A stretch of 64,000 nt of DNA from an uncultured Bacteroidia bacterium. Its GTDB lineage: Bacteria; Bacteroidota; Bacteroidia; NS11-12g; UBA955. The position numbers were made by a program, and so were the translations under genes. Position 1 is the first letter of the stretch; each line of letters opens with the position of its first letter. The stretch lies in assembly GCA_943788195.1 (NCBI GenBank), contig CALSPH010000001.1:765467-829466 (forward strand), given 5' to 3'. Of this stretch, positions 9,827 to 19,531 are shown piece by piece. Under the pieces are notes generated by a model. That model worked only from the letters and a program-made list of their open reading frames with translations. It did no database searches and was not told the DNA's origin.

Positions 9827-11008
9827 TTGAGAGAGAAGATTGCATTTGGTAAGAAAAGAGAAATAGAGCGATGCATTCTTGTATGTGTGGGAAATAAAAA
9901 TTCAGCTTTAGATAAGAGTTCGGAGTATTTAGATGAATTGGAATTGCTTGCAGAAACTGCTGGTGCTGTTGCAGTTGCTCGAATTGTTCAAAAATTAATC
10001 CATCCGGATCCGAAGACCTATTTAGGAAAAGGAAAGATGGATGAGTTGTCTTTAATGACAAAACAGGAAAAAGTCAAGTTGGTAATTTTTGATGATGAAC
10101 TTACCCCATCTCAAGTTAGAAATATAGAAGGCAGGCTGAAAGAGGTTAAAGTATTGGACCGAAGTGGTTTGATTTTGGACATTTTTGCAGCCAATGCACA
10201 AACCGCACAAGCGAAATTACAAGTAGAGTTAGCACAAATGCGCTATTTGATGCCGCGTTTAACAAGAATGTGGACCCACCTTTCGAAGCAGACAGGTGGT
10301 ATTGGAACGAGAGGTCCAGGTGAGAAAGAGATTGAAACGGATCGTAGGATTGTACGAAATACCATAGATGACTTGCAAAAGAAGTTGGACCGGATAGAGA
10401 GGCAGGGTAATATACAGCGAAAACGAAGACACGAAAAAATCAATATATCCCTGGTTGGGTATACCAATGCCGGAAAATCTTCTTTGCTGAATGCATTAAC
10501 GAAAGCGAATGTTTTAGCAGAGAACAAGCTTTTTGCCACCCTAGACGCTACGGTGAGACAATGGCAAATCGTGGATGAAGAAGGGAAGTATTATCATTTC
10601 TTGCTTTCGGATACGGTAGGCTTTATCCGCAAATTACCACATACCCTGATTGAATGTTTTAAAAGCACGTTAGCGGTGGCTGATGAGGCCAATATTTTGT
10701 TGCATGTGGTGGATGTGTCCAATCCTTATTTCGAGGATCATATTGCAGTCGTCAAAGACACCTTGGCGGAGATTGGAGTGGTCGATAAACCCACCATCTT
10801 AGTGTTGAATAAGATTGATGTACTAGAAGAGCAAGAACGAGAAGAAGGGGAGGAGCTAATTGACTTTAAGAACAACTGGATTGCGAATCAAGAATGGCCG
10901 GTAGTATTTGTTTCTGCCTATAAAAAAACGAATTTAGAGACATTACGCGATTTGATATTGCAAGAATCTTTGAAAATCGTAAAAAGGGGCATTAAAAAAG
11001 TCCAGTGA
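9827..11008 (+). CDS. hflX: GTPase HflX
   Basis: 393 aa; GTRGPGEKEIETDRR, SLVGYTNAGKSSLLNAL, FATLDATVR, LSDTVGFIRKLPH, NKID. TTG start. Confidence 0.95.
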   Translation: MREKIAFGKKREIERCILVCVGNKNSALDKSSEYLDELELLAETAGAVAVARIVQKLIHPDPKTYLGKGKMDELSLMTKQEKVKLVIFDDELTPSQVRNIEGRLKEVKVLDRSGLILDIFAANAQTAQAKLQVELAQMRYLMPRLTRMWTHLSKQTGGIGTRGPGEKEIETDRRIVRNTIDDLQKKLDRIERQGNIQRKRRHEKINISLVGYTNAGKSSLLNALTKANVLAENKLFATLDATVRQWQIVDEEGKYYHFLLSDTVGFIRKLPHTLIECFKSTLAVADEANILLHVVDVSNPYFEDHIAVVKDTLAEIGVVDKPTILVLNKIDVLEEQEREEGEELIDFKNNWIANQEWPVVFVSAYKKTNLETLRDLILQESLKIVKRGIKKVQ

Positions 11009-11026
11009 TTTAAAACTGGACTTTTT
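10995..11026 (+). terminator. Rho-independent terminator of hflX
   Basis: AAAAAGTCCAGT-gatttaaa-ACTGGACTTTTT perfect stem plus T run; overlaps the hflX stop codon. Confidence 0.85.
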
Positions 11027-11053
11027 CTATTTGTATTTAATGAATTTTTCGTG

Positions 11054-11275
11054 TTAAAGCTCGTCTTCGTTGTAAAAATAGTCGTCTGCTGTTGGATAAT
11101 CCGTCCAAATTTCCTCAATACTTTCAAAAGGATCACCGTCATCTTCCAATTCCTGCAAGTTCTCAATCACCTCTAAAGGAGCTCCAGAACGAATGGCATA
11201 GTCAATCAACTCATCTTTGGTTGCTGGCCATGGTGCATCATCTAAATAGTTTACTAGTTCAAGTGTCCAATACAT
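11054..11275 (-). CDS. DUF2795 domain-containing protein
   Basis: 73 aa; MYWTLELVNYLDDAPWPATKDELIDYAIRSGAPLEVIENLQELEDDGDPFESIEEIW, typical Bacteroidota DUF2795 protein. Confidence 0.88.
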   Translation of the reverse strand: MYWTLELVNYLDDAPWPATKDELIDYAIRSGAPLEVIENLQELEDDGDPFESIEEIWTDYPTADDYFYNEDEL

Positions 11276-11394
11276 AATTTCTCCCTACAATTCTGCGCGA
11301 AAATATATTTTATTTTGATATTTACAAATTTGTTTTTCACATTAGGCAAATCGTCAAATTTCGTGCCGAATTTAGGGTTGGAGTATTATAGGGA

Positions 11395-12087
11395 TTAAAA
11401 ATAGAACCAACTTGGCTCAGTAATAATAATATAGATAAGAAATCCGACCAAGTAGAGTCCCAAAGTAAACAAGATAATAATACTTGTTGCTAAACCTTTG
11501 CCTTTAAGTTTCTTATTTTCATTTTTCTTGGCTTCTTTAATTCGTTTTAAAGCGGTGATTGCCAAAATAAAACCGACTAACATTCCTACTAATGCTAATG
11601 GGCCCAGAATGGGAATAAAAAGAAGAGATCCATAGAAGACAAATCCTGCAGCTTTTGCATTTTTCTCATATTCAATTTTGGAATCTTCTTTGTGCTTGAC
11701 AGCTGGCTTTGATGTGCCCAAAGGGTGTTTAAGATGATCTTCAGGGCAGTAATTAATTAGGGGTAAATTATTACTACCTAAATCTAACTGAATTGAATCA
11801 TGGCTTAATGTTGGAGCGTTGTAAAGGCTTTCATTAGGTAATTTTTCTTGAGATACCTCAGACTTTGCAGTTGTTGGGGAAATTTTTTCTTTTAACTTCT
11901 GTTTGCGTAATGCTTTTCTGGCTGTTATTGATTTAAAATAGTTTGAGTCAATTTGCTTTGCCTTTTGGCCGAACTCTAGATTGAGTTTAAAGCCATTGCC
12001 ATATCTCGTTTTTGAAATTACTCCGCAATGCGAAAAACCTATAATGATAAAAGCAATCATTACTAGCTTGAGAAAATAATGGTTCAT
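11395..12087 (-). CDS. Hypothetical membrane protein with DUF4190-like C-terminus
   Basis: 230 aa; N-terminal KTRYGNGFKLNLEF motif and C-terminal two-TM DUF4190-like pattern (GPLALVGMLVGFILAITALKRIKE). Confidence 0.7.
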   Translation of the reverse strand: MNHYFLKLVMIAFIIIGFSHCGVISKTRYGNGFKLNLEFGQKAKQIDSNYFKSITARKALRKQKLKEKISPTTAKSEVSQEKLPNESLYNAPTLSHDSIQLDLGSNNLPLINYCPEDHLKHPLGTSKPAVKHKEDSKIEYEKNAKAAGFVFYGSLLFIPILGPLALVGMLVGFILAITALKRIKEAKKNENKKLKGKGLATSIIILFTLGLYLVGFLIYIIITEPSWFYF

Positions 12088-12111
12088 AATCCGAAGGTAG
12101 GATTTAATTCC

Positions 12112-12837
12112 TTAAAGTCGCTGTCTCAATGTCTCGTATAGAATGACACCTGCGGATACGGATACATTCAACGAGGCTATTTTGCCCAACATAGGTATCT
12201 TAGCTTGCTCATCAGCCGCTTGAATTAACTTTTCTGAAACTCCTTCTCCTTCATTCCCCAATATAACAGCAAGGGGCATATTTAAATCTAGTTGGTCAAT
12301 ACGTTTATCTGCTTTTTCTGTTGCAGCAATAACCTTAAGTCCAGCATTTTTCAAATACTTTATGGTATCAGATAAACGTTCTGATTTACATATGGGCAAG
12401 GTGTTCAAAGCACCTGCGCTAGTCTTTATAGCATCAGCATTTATGGATGCACTGCCTTTGGAAGGCATAACAACGGCATGCGCTCCAAAACACTCTGCTG
12501 AGCGAACTATTGCTCCAAAGTTTCGTACATCTGTAATCCCATCACAAATAAGAACCAAAGGATGTTCTCCATTTTCGAAAGCATTTTGGATTACATCATC
12601 AATTTGTTGATAGGTGATGGCTGAAACATAGGCCACAACTCCTTGATGATTTTTATTTCTAAACTTTAAAAAGCGGTCTGCATGCGCGTGAATAAAATGG
12701 ATGTTTTTATCTTTAACAAGGTCGAGTAATTCTTTGATCAAGTCTCCACTGGTTCCTTTTTTAATGATTACTTTCTCTACCGTTTTACCAGCCTCAATAG
12801 TCTCTATAACAGACCGTATTCCATAAATTGTTTGCAT
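12112..12837 (-). CDS. rlmB: 23S rRNA (guanosine(2251)-2'-O)-methyltransferase RlmB (SpoU family)
   Basis: 241 aa; YGIRSVIETIEAGKTVEKV, DGITDVRNFGAIVRSAECFGAHAVV, LGNEGEGVSEKLI, IPMLGKIASLNVSVSAGVILYE. Confidence 0.95.
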   Translation of the reverse strand: MQTIYGIRSVIETIEAGKTVEKVIIKKGTSGDLIKELLDLVKDKNIHFIHAHADRFLKFRNKNHQGVVAYVSAITYQQIDDVIQNAFENGEHPLVLICDGITDVRNFGAIVRSAECFGAHAVVMPSKGSASINADAIKTSAGALNTLPICKSERLSDTIKYLKNAGLKVIAATEKADKRIDQLDLNMPLAVILGNEGEGVSEKLIQAADEQAKIPMLGKIASLNVSVSAGVILYETLRQRL

Positions 12838-12884
12838 GTTTCTTTTATCAAAAAGCGAAATGCAAAATTAAGTTGTTTAATCAA

Positions 12885-13511
12885 CTATCGCATGATATAT
12901 ATTTTGCCAATATTTTTCTTGAAATATTTTTTGCGATTTTCATTATCAGCATCATCAAAATTGGCTTCTTTCACATCTTTACCATTGGCATCCGTGATGT
13001 CTACTTTATAGAGATAAACTCCGTTGGCTAGTTTGTCACCAAATTGATCGGTACCATCCCAGGCAAAATCACTGATGTTATTACCAATTTGCAAATTACC
13101 TAATTCCTCCTTGGTAATTTGTCTAACCACTTTCCCACTCAATGTCATTATACTTATGCGAATATCTTGTGGGGTTTCAGCACCGGTTAAGGTAAATACA
13201 AACCGCATACTGGTGCTAAAAGGGTTGGGGTAAGGGTAGAAATTAGTGGCAGTTTGCTCATTAATGACCCTAAAACTAATCTCGTAGTAGTTTTGACCTG
13301 CAAGGTTATCGCTGCCATCTTTAGATTGGACACGTAAGGTATAATTCCCGTCTTGTAGATTTTTTGGTCTATACTCTAGTTTTGCCAAATTGGCTTGGTC
13401 TGCTGCAGGTATGAATGTGATATCGTCTGAACCAATAGGCACCTCTGCAAATGCACTGCTATTTGGGTATTTGAGCATTACGGTAAACGTACTTGTATCA
13501 TTTTGAAGCAA
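12885..13511 (-). pseudogene. C-terminal fragment of a large T9SS/gliding-associated protein (PorU2-like C-terminal region)
   Basis: Frame begins mid-domain after a TAA (ASNISLLLQNDTSTFTVMLKYPNSSAF...), no signal peptide, TTG only; contains YPNPFSTSMRFVFTLTG...FAWDGTDQFGDKLANGVYLYKV tail. Confidence 0.6.
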
Positions 13512-13577
13512 TAATGATATATTTGAAGCTTATTCGCAAATTTAAAGAATTTAGAACTTATATGCGGGTTATTTATT

Positions 13578-14312
13578 ATGCATGACGTAAAAAAGACTCA
13601 AAAGGTGCTGTTGCTTTTACCCAATTATATCGGGATTAAGCATCCTGATGCTTGGCTGCCAAGTTATTTTAGGAAAGAATTGGAAGACATTGATTTAATT
13701 TTCTGCGAAAGTTACCGAAGTGCAGAAACATTACTAGACCGCCAAAAAATGCCTGAAATTGAGTTGTATGAAATCAATGAACATACCAAATGGAAGAAGC
13801 AAGAATTCGAAATAATGGGATTGATGGGCCAGTACAATAAATTGGCAATAATATCTGATGCGGGCTTACCTTGTGTTGCGGATCCTGGAGAGCGAATAGT
13901 CCTTTTAGCGCATGAGATGGGCTTTCATGTAAAGCCTTTGCCGGGAGCAAATTCTATGATATTGGCTCTTGCAGCAAGTGGGCTAAATGGAGAGGCCTTT
14001 CGTTTTAACGGATACTTGCCCATTGATATAGATCTATGTAAGAAAAAGGTCGTAGAAATGAGCCAAGCTGTTAAGCAATCAAATGAAACCCAACTGTTTA
14101 TGGAGACCCCTTATAGAAATGAAAAGTTATTAAGAAATTTGATGAACTGGTTGCCTGATGCTATGCTTTTAAGTATTGCTGCCGATATTTTGGGTAGAGA
14201 TGAGTTGATAAAAACATGTTCTGTGGCTGAGTGGAAAAATAGTATTGAAAATGAATCTATTAAAAAACTTATTGGGAAGAAACCAGCAGTTTTTTTAATT
14301 GGGAATCCCTAA
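13578..14312 (+). CDS. SAM-dependent methyltransferase, RsmI/tetrapyrrole methylase family
   Basis: 244 aa; AIISDAGLPCVADPGERIVLLAHEMG, PGANSMILALAASGLNGEAFRFNGYLP, FMETPYRNEKL motifs of the RsmI family. Confidence 0.85.
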   Translation: MHDVKKTQKVLLLLPNYIGIKHPDAWLPSYFRKELEDIDLIFCESYRSAETLLDRQKMPEIELYEINEHTKWKKQEFEIMGLMGQYNKLAIISDAGLPCVADPGERIVLLAHEMGFHVKPLPGANSMILALAASGLNGEAFRFNGYLPIDIDLCKKKVVEMSQAVKQSNETQLFMETPYRNEKLLRNLMNWLPDAMLLSIAADILGRDELIKTCSVAEWKNSIENESIKKLIGKKPAVFLIGNP

Positions 14313-15349
14313 TCCTGTTTTCCTGCTAGTTGACCACAAGCGGCGTCAATATCTTTTCCGCGACTTCTTCTCACATTGACAATGAGGTTATGACGCTGTA
14401 AAATGGCAGCGAAATTTTCGATTTTTTCAACATTGGCTTTGTCAAAATCTGCAAAAGAAATGGGGTTATATTCAATTAAATTGATTTTGCATGGAAATTG
14501 TTTGGCAAATTTCACCAATTCGATGGCCTCTTCTTCCTCTGCATTGGTATCAGCTATAACACAATATTCTAAAGTCGGGCGTATTCCAGTTTTACCCACC
14601 CAATACTGCATGGCAGCTGATAAATCAGTTAAATTATTGCTGTCATTTATAGGCATGATCGCACTGCGTTTTTCATCATTTGCAGCGTGCAATGATAAGG
14701 CCAAGTTCACATTGAGATCTTCATCAGCCAGTTTCTTTATCATTTTGGTGATACCTGATGTACTGAGGGTAATACGTTTAGGAGAAAGGCCCCATTTGTG
14801 CTCATCGGTGAGTTGTTTAACGCTGTTTACTACATTTTTATAGTTCAGAAGGGGTTCGCCCATTCCCATATATACAATGTTGCTGAGCTTCTGGTCGTAT
14901 TTCTCTAATGCTATTTGGTGAATAAGTTTAACTTGGTCAAAGATTTCAAAACTTTCTAGGTTGCGCTCCCTTGGTAAGTAACCGGTTGCACAAAATTTAC
15001 AATCCAAACTGCACCCTACTTGTGAACTTACGCATGCTGTCATGCGCGTTCCAGCTGGGATTAGAACGCCTTCAACTATCTTTCCATCATGTAGTTCAAA
15101 GATTACTTTTATCGTTCCATCTGTACTCACTTGACGCATTTTTTCTTGAACTGCACCTATAGAAAAGTGTACATTCAATGCCTCACGCAAGGCTATCGGT
15201 ATATTGTTGATTTGGTTAAAAGTTTGAACGCCTTGTTTCCAGATTTTTTCGAAAATTTGCTGTGCACGAAATTTTTGAAATCCATTTTCTACTAGCCAAG
15301 ATTGGATATCCGCTAGAGAACTATTTCGAATAAATGGTTTGGTTGGCAC
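14309..15349 (-). CDS. rlmN: Dual-specificity 23S rRNA/tRNA adenine C2 methyltransferase RlmN
   Basis: 346 aa; CVSSQVGCSLDCKFCATGYLPRERNL radical SAM cluster motif, MGMGEPLLNY, LALSLHAAND, NVRRSRGKDIDAACGQLAG. Confidence 0.96.
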   Translation of the reverse strand: MPTKPFIRNSSLADIQSWLVENGFQKFRAQQIFEKIWKQGVQTFNQINNIPIALREALNVHFSIGAVQEKMRQVSTDGTIKVIFELHDGKIVEGVLIPAGTRMTACVSSQVGCSLDCKFCATGYLPRERNLESFEIFDQVKLIHQIALEKYDQKLSNIVYMGMGEPLLNYKNVVNSVKQLTDEHKWGLSPKRITLSTSGITKMIKKLADEDLNVNLALSLHAANDEKRSAIMPINDSNNLTDLSAAMQYWVGKTGIRPTLEYCVIADTNAEEEEAIELVKFAKQFPCKINLIEYNPISFADFDKANVEKIENFAAILQRHNLIVNVRRSRGKDIDAACGQLAGKQD

Positions 15350-15353
15350 TGTG

Positions 15354-17549
15354 TTAGCTCATATTAGAGATAAACTGAATCTTCATCAATTGTACCTCTT
15401 CATGCGAAAGATCCCCATCAAAAATTTGAATAATTTCATCTGGATTGTGTTCGTCCTCATCTTTTAGGACATCGTAAATCTCATCTTTAAATTCATCATC
15501 AAAGATTTCATCGATGTAATAATTGAGGTCAAGTTTAGTACCAGATGCCACAATATGATCCAATTCATTCACTAATTCGGCAAGCGAAAGCCCAATGGAT
15601 TTGGCAATGTCATCCAAGCTTTGTTTTTTGTCAATATTCAGAATGATGGCTACTTTCTTTTGGCTGTTTTTGGCAGATGATTTAACTACAATATCCTGTT
15701 CACGTTCGATTTCATTCTCCTTGACATATGTAGCAATAAAGTCAACAAATTCTTGACCGTACTTTGTAGCTTTGTTTTTCCCAACTCCATTGATGCTTTC
15801 CAATTCGGCTATTGTAATTGGATATTTGGCAGCCATATCTTCTAAGGCCGGTTCTTGAACAATAACGTAGGGGGGCAAACTGTTTTTCTTGGCAATGGAT
15901 TTGCGTATATCCTTGAGCATCGCAAAAAGTTGTTTGTCGTAAATATTCTCAATGGTTACACTTTCAAAGTCAACATCACTAACACTCTCAAATTGGGCAT
16001 CTACTGCCATCTCATGTTTTACCGGTTTTTGAATATATTCTTTACCTAATTTCGAAACACTATACAAGCCGTATTTTTCAATATTTTTAAAAACATAATT
16101 GTTGGTTTGAGCCAAGCGTAAAATACTTTTCCAATAGATTTTGTCTTTTTCTTTGCCAAAACCAAAAGCGGATTGCTGATCATGGCTATGCGACTTTATG
16201 GAGTCTGTTTTTTTGCCGATAAAGAAATTAACCCAATGGGATAGCTCAAATTCGCCACCTACCTTATCCATAGTTGATAGTGCTTGTTGTAAATCATCCG
16301 TTATGTCCGTCCGAGGTTTCGAACTAATACAATTGTCGCAATGGTTGCAGTCTTCTTTTAGATTTTCGCCAAAATAATGCAACAAATATTTCGTCCTACA
16401 CATACTGGTTTCAGCATATGCACTGGTTTCGTCAATTAAAAGGGTCCCAATTTCGCGTTCAGCAACGGGTTTGTCCTTCATGAATTTTTCCAGCTTCTCA
16501 ATGTCACTTGGGTTGTAGTAAAGGACACAATCAGCGCGTATTCCATCTCTTCCACCTCTGCCAGTTTCTTGATAATAACCCTCCAGACTTTTTGGCACAT
16601 CGTAGTGGATTACAAATCGAACGTCTGGTTTGTCAATGCCCATGCCAAAAGCAATGGTAGCTACGATAATATCGCAATCTTCCATTAGAAATGCATCCTG
16701 ATTGGCAGCACGTGTTTTGGCATCTAATCCAGCATGGTAGGGCAATCCTTTAATATCGTTTAGTGCTAGAAGCTGTGCAACCTCTTCAACTCTTTTACGA
16801 CTTAAGCAATAAATGATTCCGCATTTATTTGCTTTGTTCTTGATGAACCCAATAATGTCTTTGTGAACTCTGTCTTTTCGTCCCTTTGGCCTTACATCAT
16901 AAAACAAATTGTCTCTGTGAAACGAGGACTTGAATAAAGTAGATTCAGTCATGCCCAAGTTTTTTTGAATATCAACTTGAACTTTTGGAGTCGCTGTGGC
17001 TGTTAAGGCTATAATGGTTACATCATCAATGGCTTTAACCATTTCTTTAATCCTTCGGTACTCTGGTCTAAAATCATGTCCCCATTCTGAAATACAATGG
17101 GCTTCGTCAACCGCAACAAAACTTACTTTTATTGTTCTAAGAAAATCTATGGTTTCTTCCTTTTTAAGGGTCTCTGGTGCCACATAAAGCAACTTTGTTC
17201 TACCATGAATAATATCATCCTTTACTTGCGTTATTTGAGCCTTATTTAAGGATGAATTAAGAAAGTGAGCGGTTGCATCATGCTTGGCAAAACTACGAAT
17301 GGCATCTACCTGATTTTTCATTAATGCAATTAATGGACTTATGATTATGGCAGTACCATCCTTCATTAAAGCAGGTAACTGATAACATAAAGACTTACCT
17401 GCACCTGTAGGCATTATTACAAAACAATCTTTTTCGTCTAATACACTTTCGATAACTTCTTCTTGTAGTCCTTTAAAACTATCAAAGCCAAAAAATTCCT
17501 TAAGTGCTTCTTTGGGGGTTTTATATTTCAATTCGGCAGCTATACTCAT
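15354..17549 (-). CDS. recQ: ATP-dependent DNA helicase RecQ
   Basis: 731 aa; MPTGAGKSLCYQLPAL, DEAHCISEWGHDFRPEYRR, ATIAFGMGIDKPDVRFVIHYDVPKSLEGYYQETGRGGRDG, Zn-binding Cys cluster, HRDC domain. Confidence 0.96.
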   Translation of the reverse strand: MSIAAELKYKTPKEALKEFFGFDSFKGLQEEVIESVLDEKDCFVIMPTGAGKSLCYQLPALMKDGTAIIISPLIALMKNQVDAIRSFAKHDATAHFLNSSLNKAQITQVKDDIIHGRTKLLYVAPETLKKEETIDFLRTIKVSFVAVDEAHCISEWGHDFRPEYRRIKEMVKAIDDVTIIALTATATPKVQVDIQKNLGMTESTLFKSSFHRDNLFYDVRPKGRKDRVHKDIIGFIKNKANKCGIIYCLSRKRVEEVAQLLALNDIKGLPYHAGLDAKTRAANQDAFLMEDCDIIVATIAFGMGIDKPDVRFVIHYDVPKSLEGYYQETGRGGRDGIRADCVLYYNPSDIEKLEKFMKDKPVAEREIGTLLIDETSAYAETSMCRTKYLLHYFGENLKEDCNHCDNCISSKPRTDITDDLQQALSTMDKVGGEFELSHWVNFFIGKKTDSIKSHSHDQQSAFGFGKEKDKIYWKSILRLAQTNNYVFKNIEKYGLYSVSKLGKEYIQKPVKHEMAVDAQFESVSDVDFESVTIENIYDKQLFAMLKDIRKSIAKKNSLPPYVIVQEPALEDMAAKYPITIAELESINGVGKNKATKYGQEFVDFIATYVKENEIEREQDIVVKSSAKNSQKKVAIILNIDKKQSLDDIAKSIGLSLAELVNELDHIVASGTKLDLNYYIDEIFDDEFKDEIYDVLKDEDEHNPDEIIQIFDGDLSHEEVQLMKIQFISNMS

Positions 17550-17720
17550 TTAACCATTAACGATTGTAAAGTTAATATCAAATGTTAGAACTGCAAATAA
17601 TTTTTACACAATCTTAGACTCCTGCATCGTTGATGATATTGAAATGATATTGAAGGGGTATTATTTCATTTTTTATTTCTGAAGTATCCTAATTAACGTC
17701 TGGCCTAAGTATAATAATAG

Positions 17721-18251
17721 TTATTTTTTTCGGAATAAATAAACCGATCTAACCCAAAGAACAACAGGAATTCCGATCCAAATCAACTCACTTTTAAGTA
17801 CTTGTAGCCCCCATGTGCTGAAAAATTTACTGGCACCTAAGGGAGAAACTTTAATCGGGCGCCAAGGAAAAAAGTAACGCGAATTATCTAAAGGGGAAAA
17901 AAATGCAACGCCCAAACCACCTGTTGTCATTGCATCGAGCAATGCATGTGAGCTGGTGCATAAAAAATAATAGGCTACGAATAAAAGGAGCCGGGTAGAT
18001 TTAAGTTCACTCCTGTGAAAAAGTAGTGTGATCAAGAATGCCAATGCCAGGGCAAAAGCAAATGAATGGGTGAAACCACGATGTCCCCAAAAGCTACCAT
18101 AGGGTACATCATATAAAAACCCTATGACATCTGCATCCGGCAGAATACTGCAGATGATACCAAGGATCCAGAATTTAGTAGAAGTTAATTTTGAAGGGAA
18201 GGTTTTTGCAATCCCGATTGCCACCAATGTATGTCCAAATATCGATGCCAA
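17721..18251 (-). CDS. Membrane-bound metal-dependent hydrolase (YdjM/DUF457 family)
   Basis: 176 aa; LPDADVIGFL, GHRGFTHSFAFA, SSHALLDAMTTGG motifs. Confidence 0.88.
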   Translation of the reverse strand: MASIFGHTLVAIGIAKTFPSKLTSTKFWILGIICSILPDADVIGFLYDVPYGSFWGHRGFTHSFAFALALAFLITLLFHRSELKSTRLLLFVAYYFLCTSSHALLDAMTTGGLGVAFFSPLDNSRYFFPWRPIKVSPLGASKFFSTWGLQVLKSELIWIGIPVVLWVRSVYLFRKK

Positions 18252-18257
18252 TTTGTT

Positions 18258-18722
18258 TTATAATAGTTGGTTAATTACTATATTTATTTCATCGTGTATG
18301 GGATGAAATACTTCAGGAATATTTGCTTTGATCTGGTCTAAATGCCATTTATGGATTTGATTGTTTTTCTTAATTTCAATATACATGCCTCCTTGGTCCA
18401 GGCAATCTGGGCAACCAAAGGTACTGTCTGGTAGATCAAACATTTCATCAGAAAATGCGGTTTGAATAGGGCTTGCTTGATTAAAATCAGAGTTGCTTCG
18501 CAAAACAAACTGATAGGGTGCCTTGCAAGGGTAGAAGTCATTTGAATCTTCAGATAGTTCTGTTGGAGTGAGTTTGTAGGTTTCTATGCAGTTTTCACTG
18601 CCGTTACATAAGCCCGAATAAGTGCCAAAAACGATATAGGCGATTTCATTACTATGATCATCTTTTTGACAAGAACTGGACAAAATGATGAAAGCAAGTA
18701 GAGCAAGAAAGATTTTATTCAT
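18258..18722 (-). CDS. Hypothetical lipoprotein
   Basis: 154 aa; lipoprotein signal MNKIFLALLAFIILSSSCQKDD. Confidence 0.75.
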   Translation of the reverse strand: MNKIFLALLAFIILSSSCQKDDHSNEIAYIVFGTYSGLCNGSENCIETYKLTPTELSEDSNDFYPCKAPYQFVLRSNSDFNQASPIQTAFSDEMFDLPDSTFGCPDCLDQGGMYIEIKKNNQIHKWHLDQIKANIPEVFHPIHDEINIVINQLL

Positions 18723-18927
18723 TTGTAGCTATACTGAGCGCGCCAGAAGGACATTGGCTCACTTGCGCAATAATTTCAGCCTTGGTTGCTCCTTCAGGCT
18801 TAATCCATGGCTTATCGCGCGGATTGAACACTTGACCTAAACCTCGTGCGCAGTTTCCTGCATGGATGCAAACGTCAGGTTTCCAAACTATGCTAATGTC
18901 TTCTTTACTATATTTTTTAGTTGTCAT
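18715..18927 (-). CDS. (4Fe-4S)-binding protein (divergent Fer4_19/YjdI-like)
   Basis: 70 aa; WKPDVCIHAGNCARGLGQVFNPRDKPWIKPEGA...VSQCPSGALS. Confidence 0.88.
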   Translation of the reverse strand: MTTKKYSKEDISIVWKPDVCIHAGNCARGLGQVFNPRDKPWIKPEGATKAEIIAQVSQCPSGALSIATNE

Positions 18928-18985
18928 ATCCTTGAAAATTGAGGTCTATCAAAGTTAATAAATATTATTTGTTTTTCATTGTACC

Positions 18986-19204
18986 TTAAAGGATGGTAAC
19001 ACGGAAGCCTTCCAATTCAACCAGATCTCCAACACGTAATTTATTTCGTTTACGCAGTTCAATTGCCCCGTTTACGCTTACTTGACCTTCTGATACCATG
19101 ATTTTTGCGTGTCCACCACTTTGGGCGATGCTTAGGGTTTGTAAAAGTTTAATGAGTTCAATATAAGGTTGGTCATTAATAATCTTAAAGGATATTTCTT
19201 TCAT
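18986..19204 (-). CDS. S4-domain RNA-binding protein (YbcJ-like)
   Basis: 72 aa; LLQTLSIAQSGGHAKIMVSEGQVSVNGAIELRKRNKLRVGDLVELEG. Confidence 0.87.
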   Translation of the reverse strand: MKEISFKIINDQPYIELIKLLQTLSIAQSGGHAKIMVSEGQVSVNGAIELRKRNKLRVGDLVELEGFRVTIL

Positions 19205-19246
19205 TAAAATAGTTTAAGAGGAACCTCAAAGCTACGGATCTAAATG

Positions 19247-19276
19247 AAAAAACCCGAAGTGCACTTCGGGTTTTTT
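19247..19276. terminator. Symmetric hairpin terminator between the tRNA-Ser and S4-domain genes
   Basis: Perfect palindrome AACCCGAAGTGCACTTCGGGTT flanked by A and T runs, just 3' of the minus-strand tRNA. Confidence 0.85.
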
Positions 19277-19282
19277 CTTATG

Positions 19283-19370
19283 CGGTGAAGGCGGGATTCG
19301 AACCCGCGGTACCCGGTTAGGGTACGCTTGTTTAGCAAACAAGTCCTTTCGGCCACTCAGGCACCTCACC
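19283..19370 (-). tRNA. tRNA-Ser(GCT)
   Basis: Reverse complement GGTGAGGTGCCTGAGTGGCCGAAAGGACTTGTTTGCTAAACAAGCGTACCCTAACCGGGTACCGCGGGTTCGAATCCCGCCTTCACCG; anticodon stem CTTGT/ACAAG, loop TTGCTAA, long variable arm, TTCGAAT T-loop; CCA not encoded. Confidence 0.96.
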
Positions 19371-19531
19371 ATAGACTTATTTAGGGTTTGCAAAAATAGC
19401 AATATTATGATTTAGTACAAGCTATACTTTCAAAAAATATTTCTGCAAATCCAGAGTTGTATCAGCTTTCTGGCATTTATTTTTTTTTGCTTTTCAACTA
19501 TGATAATTATTAGTAATATTGAAACAGTAGT

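Noticed and set aside
17581-17720. Small direct repeats (gatattgaa/gatattgaa) in the recQ-downstream gap
   Set aside because: Too short and AT-rich to distinguish from chance.
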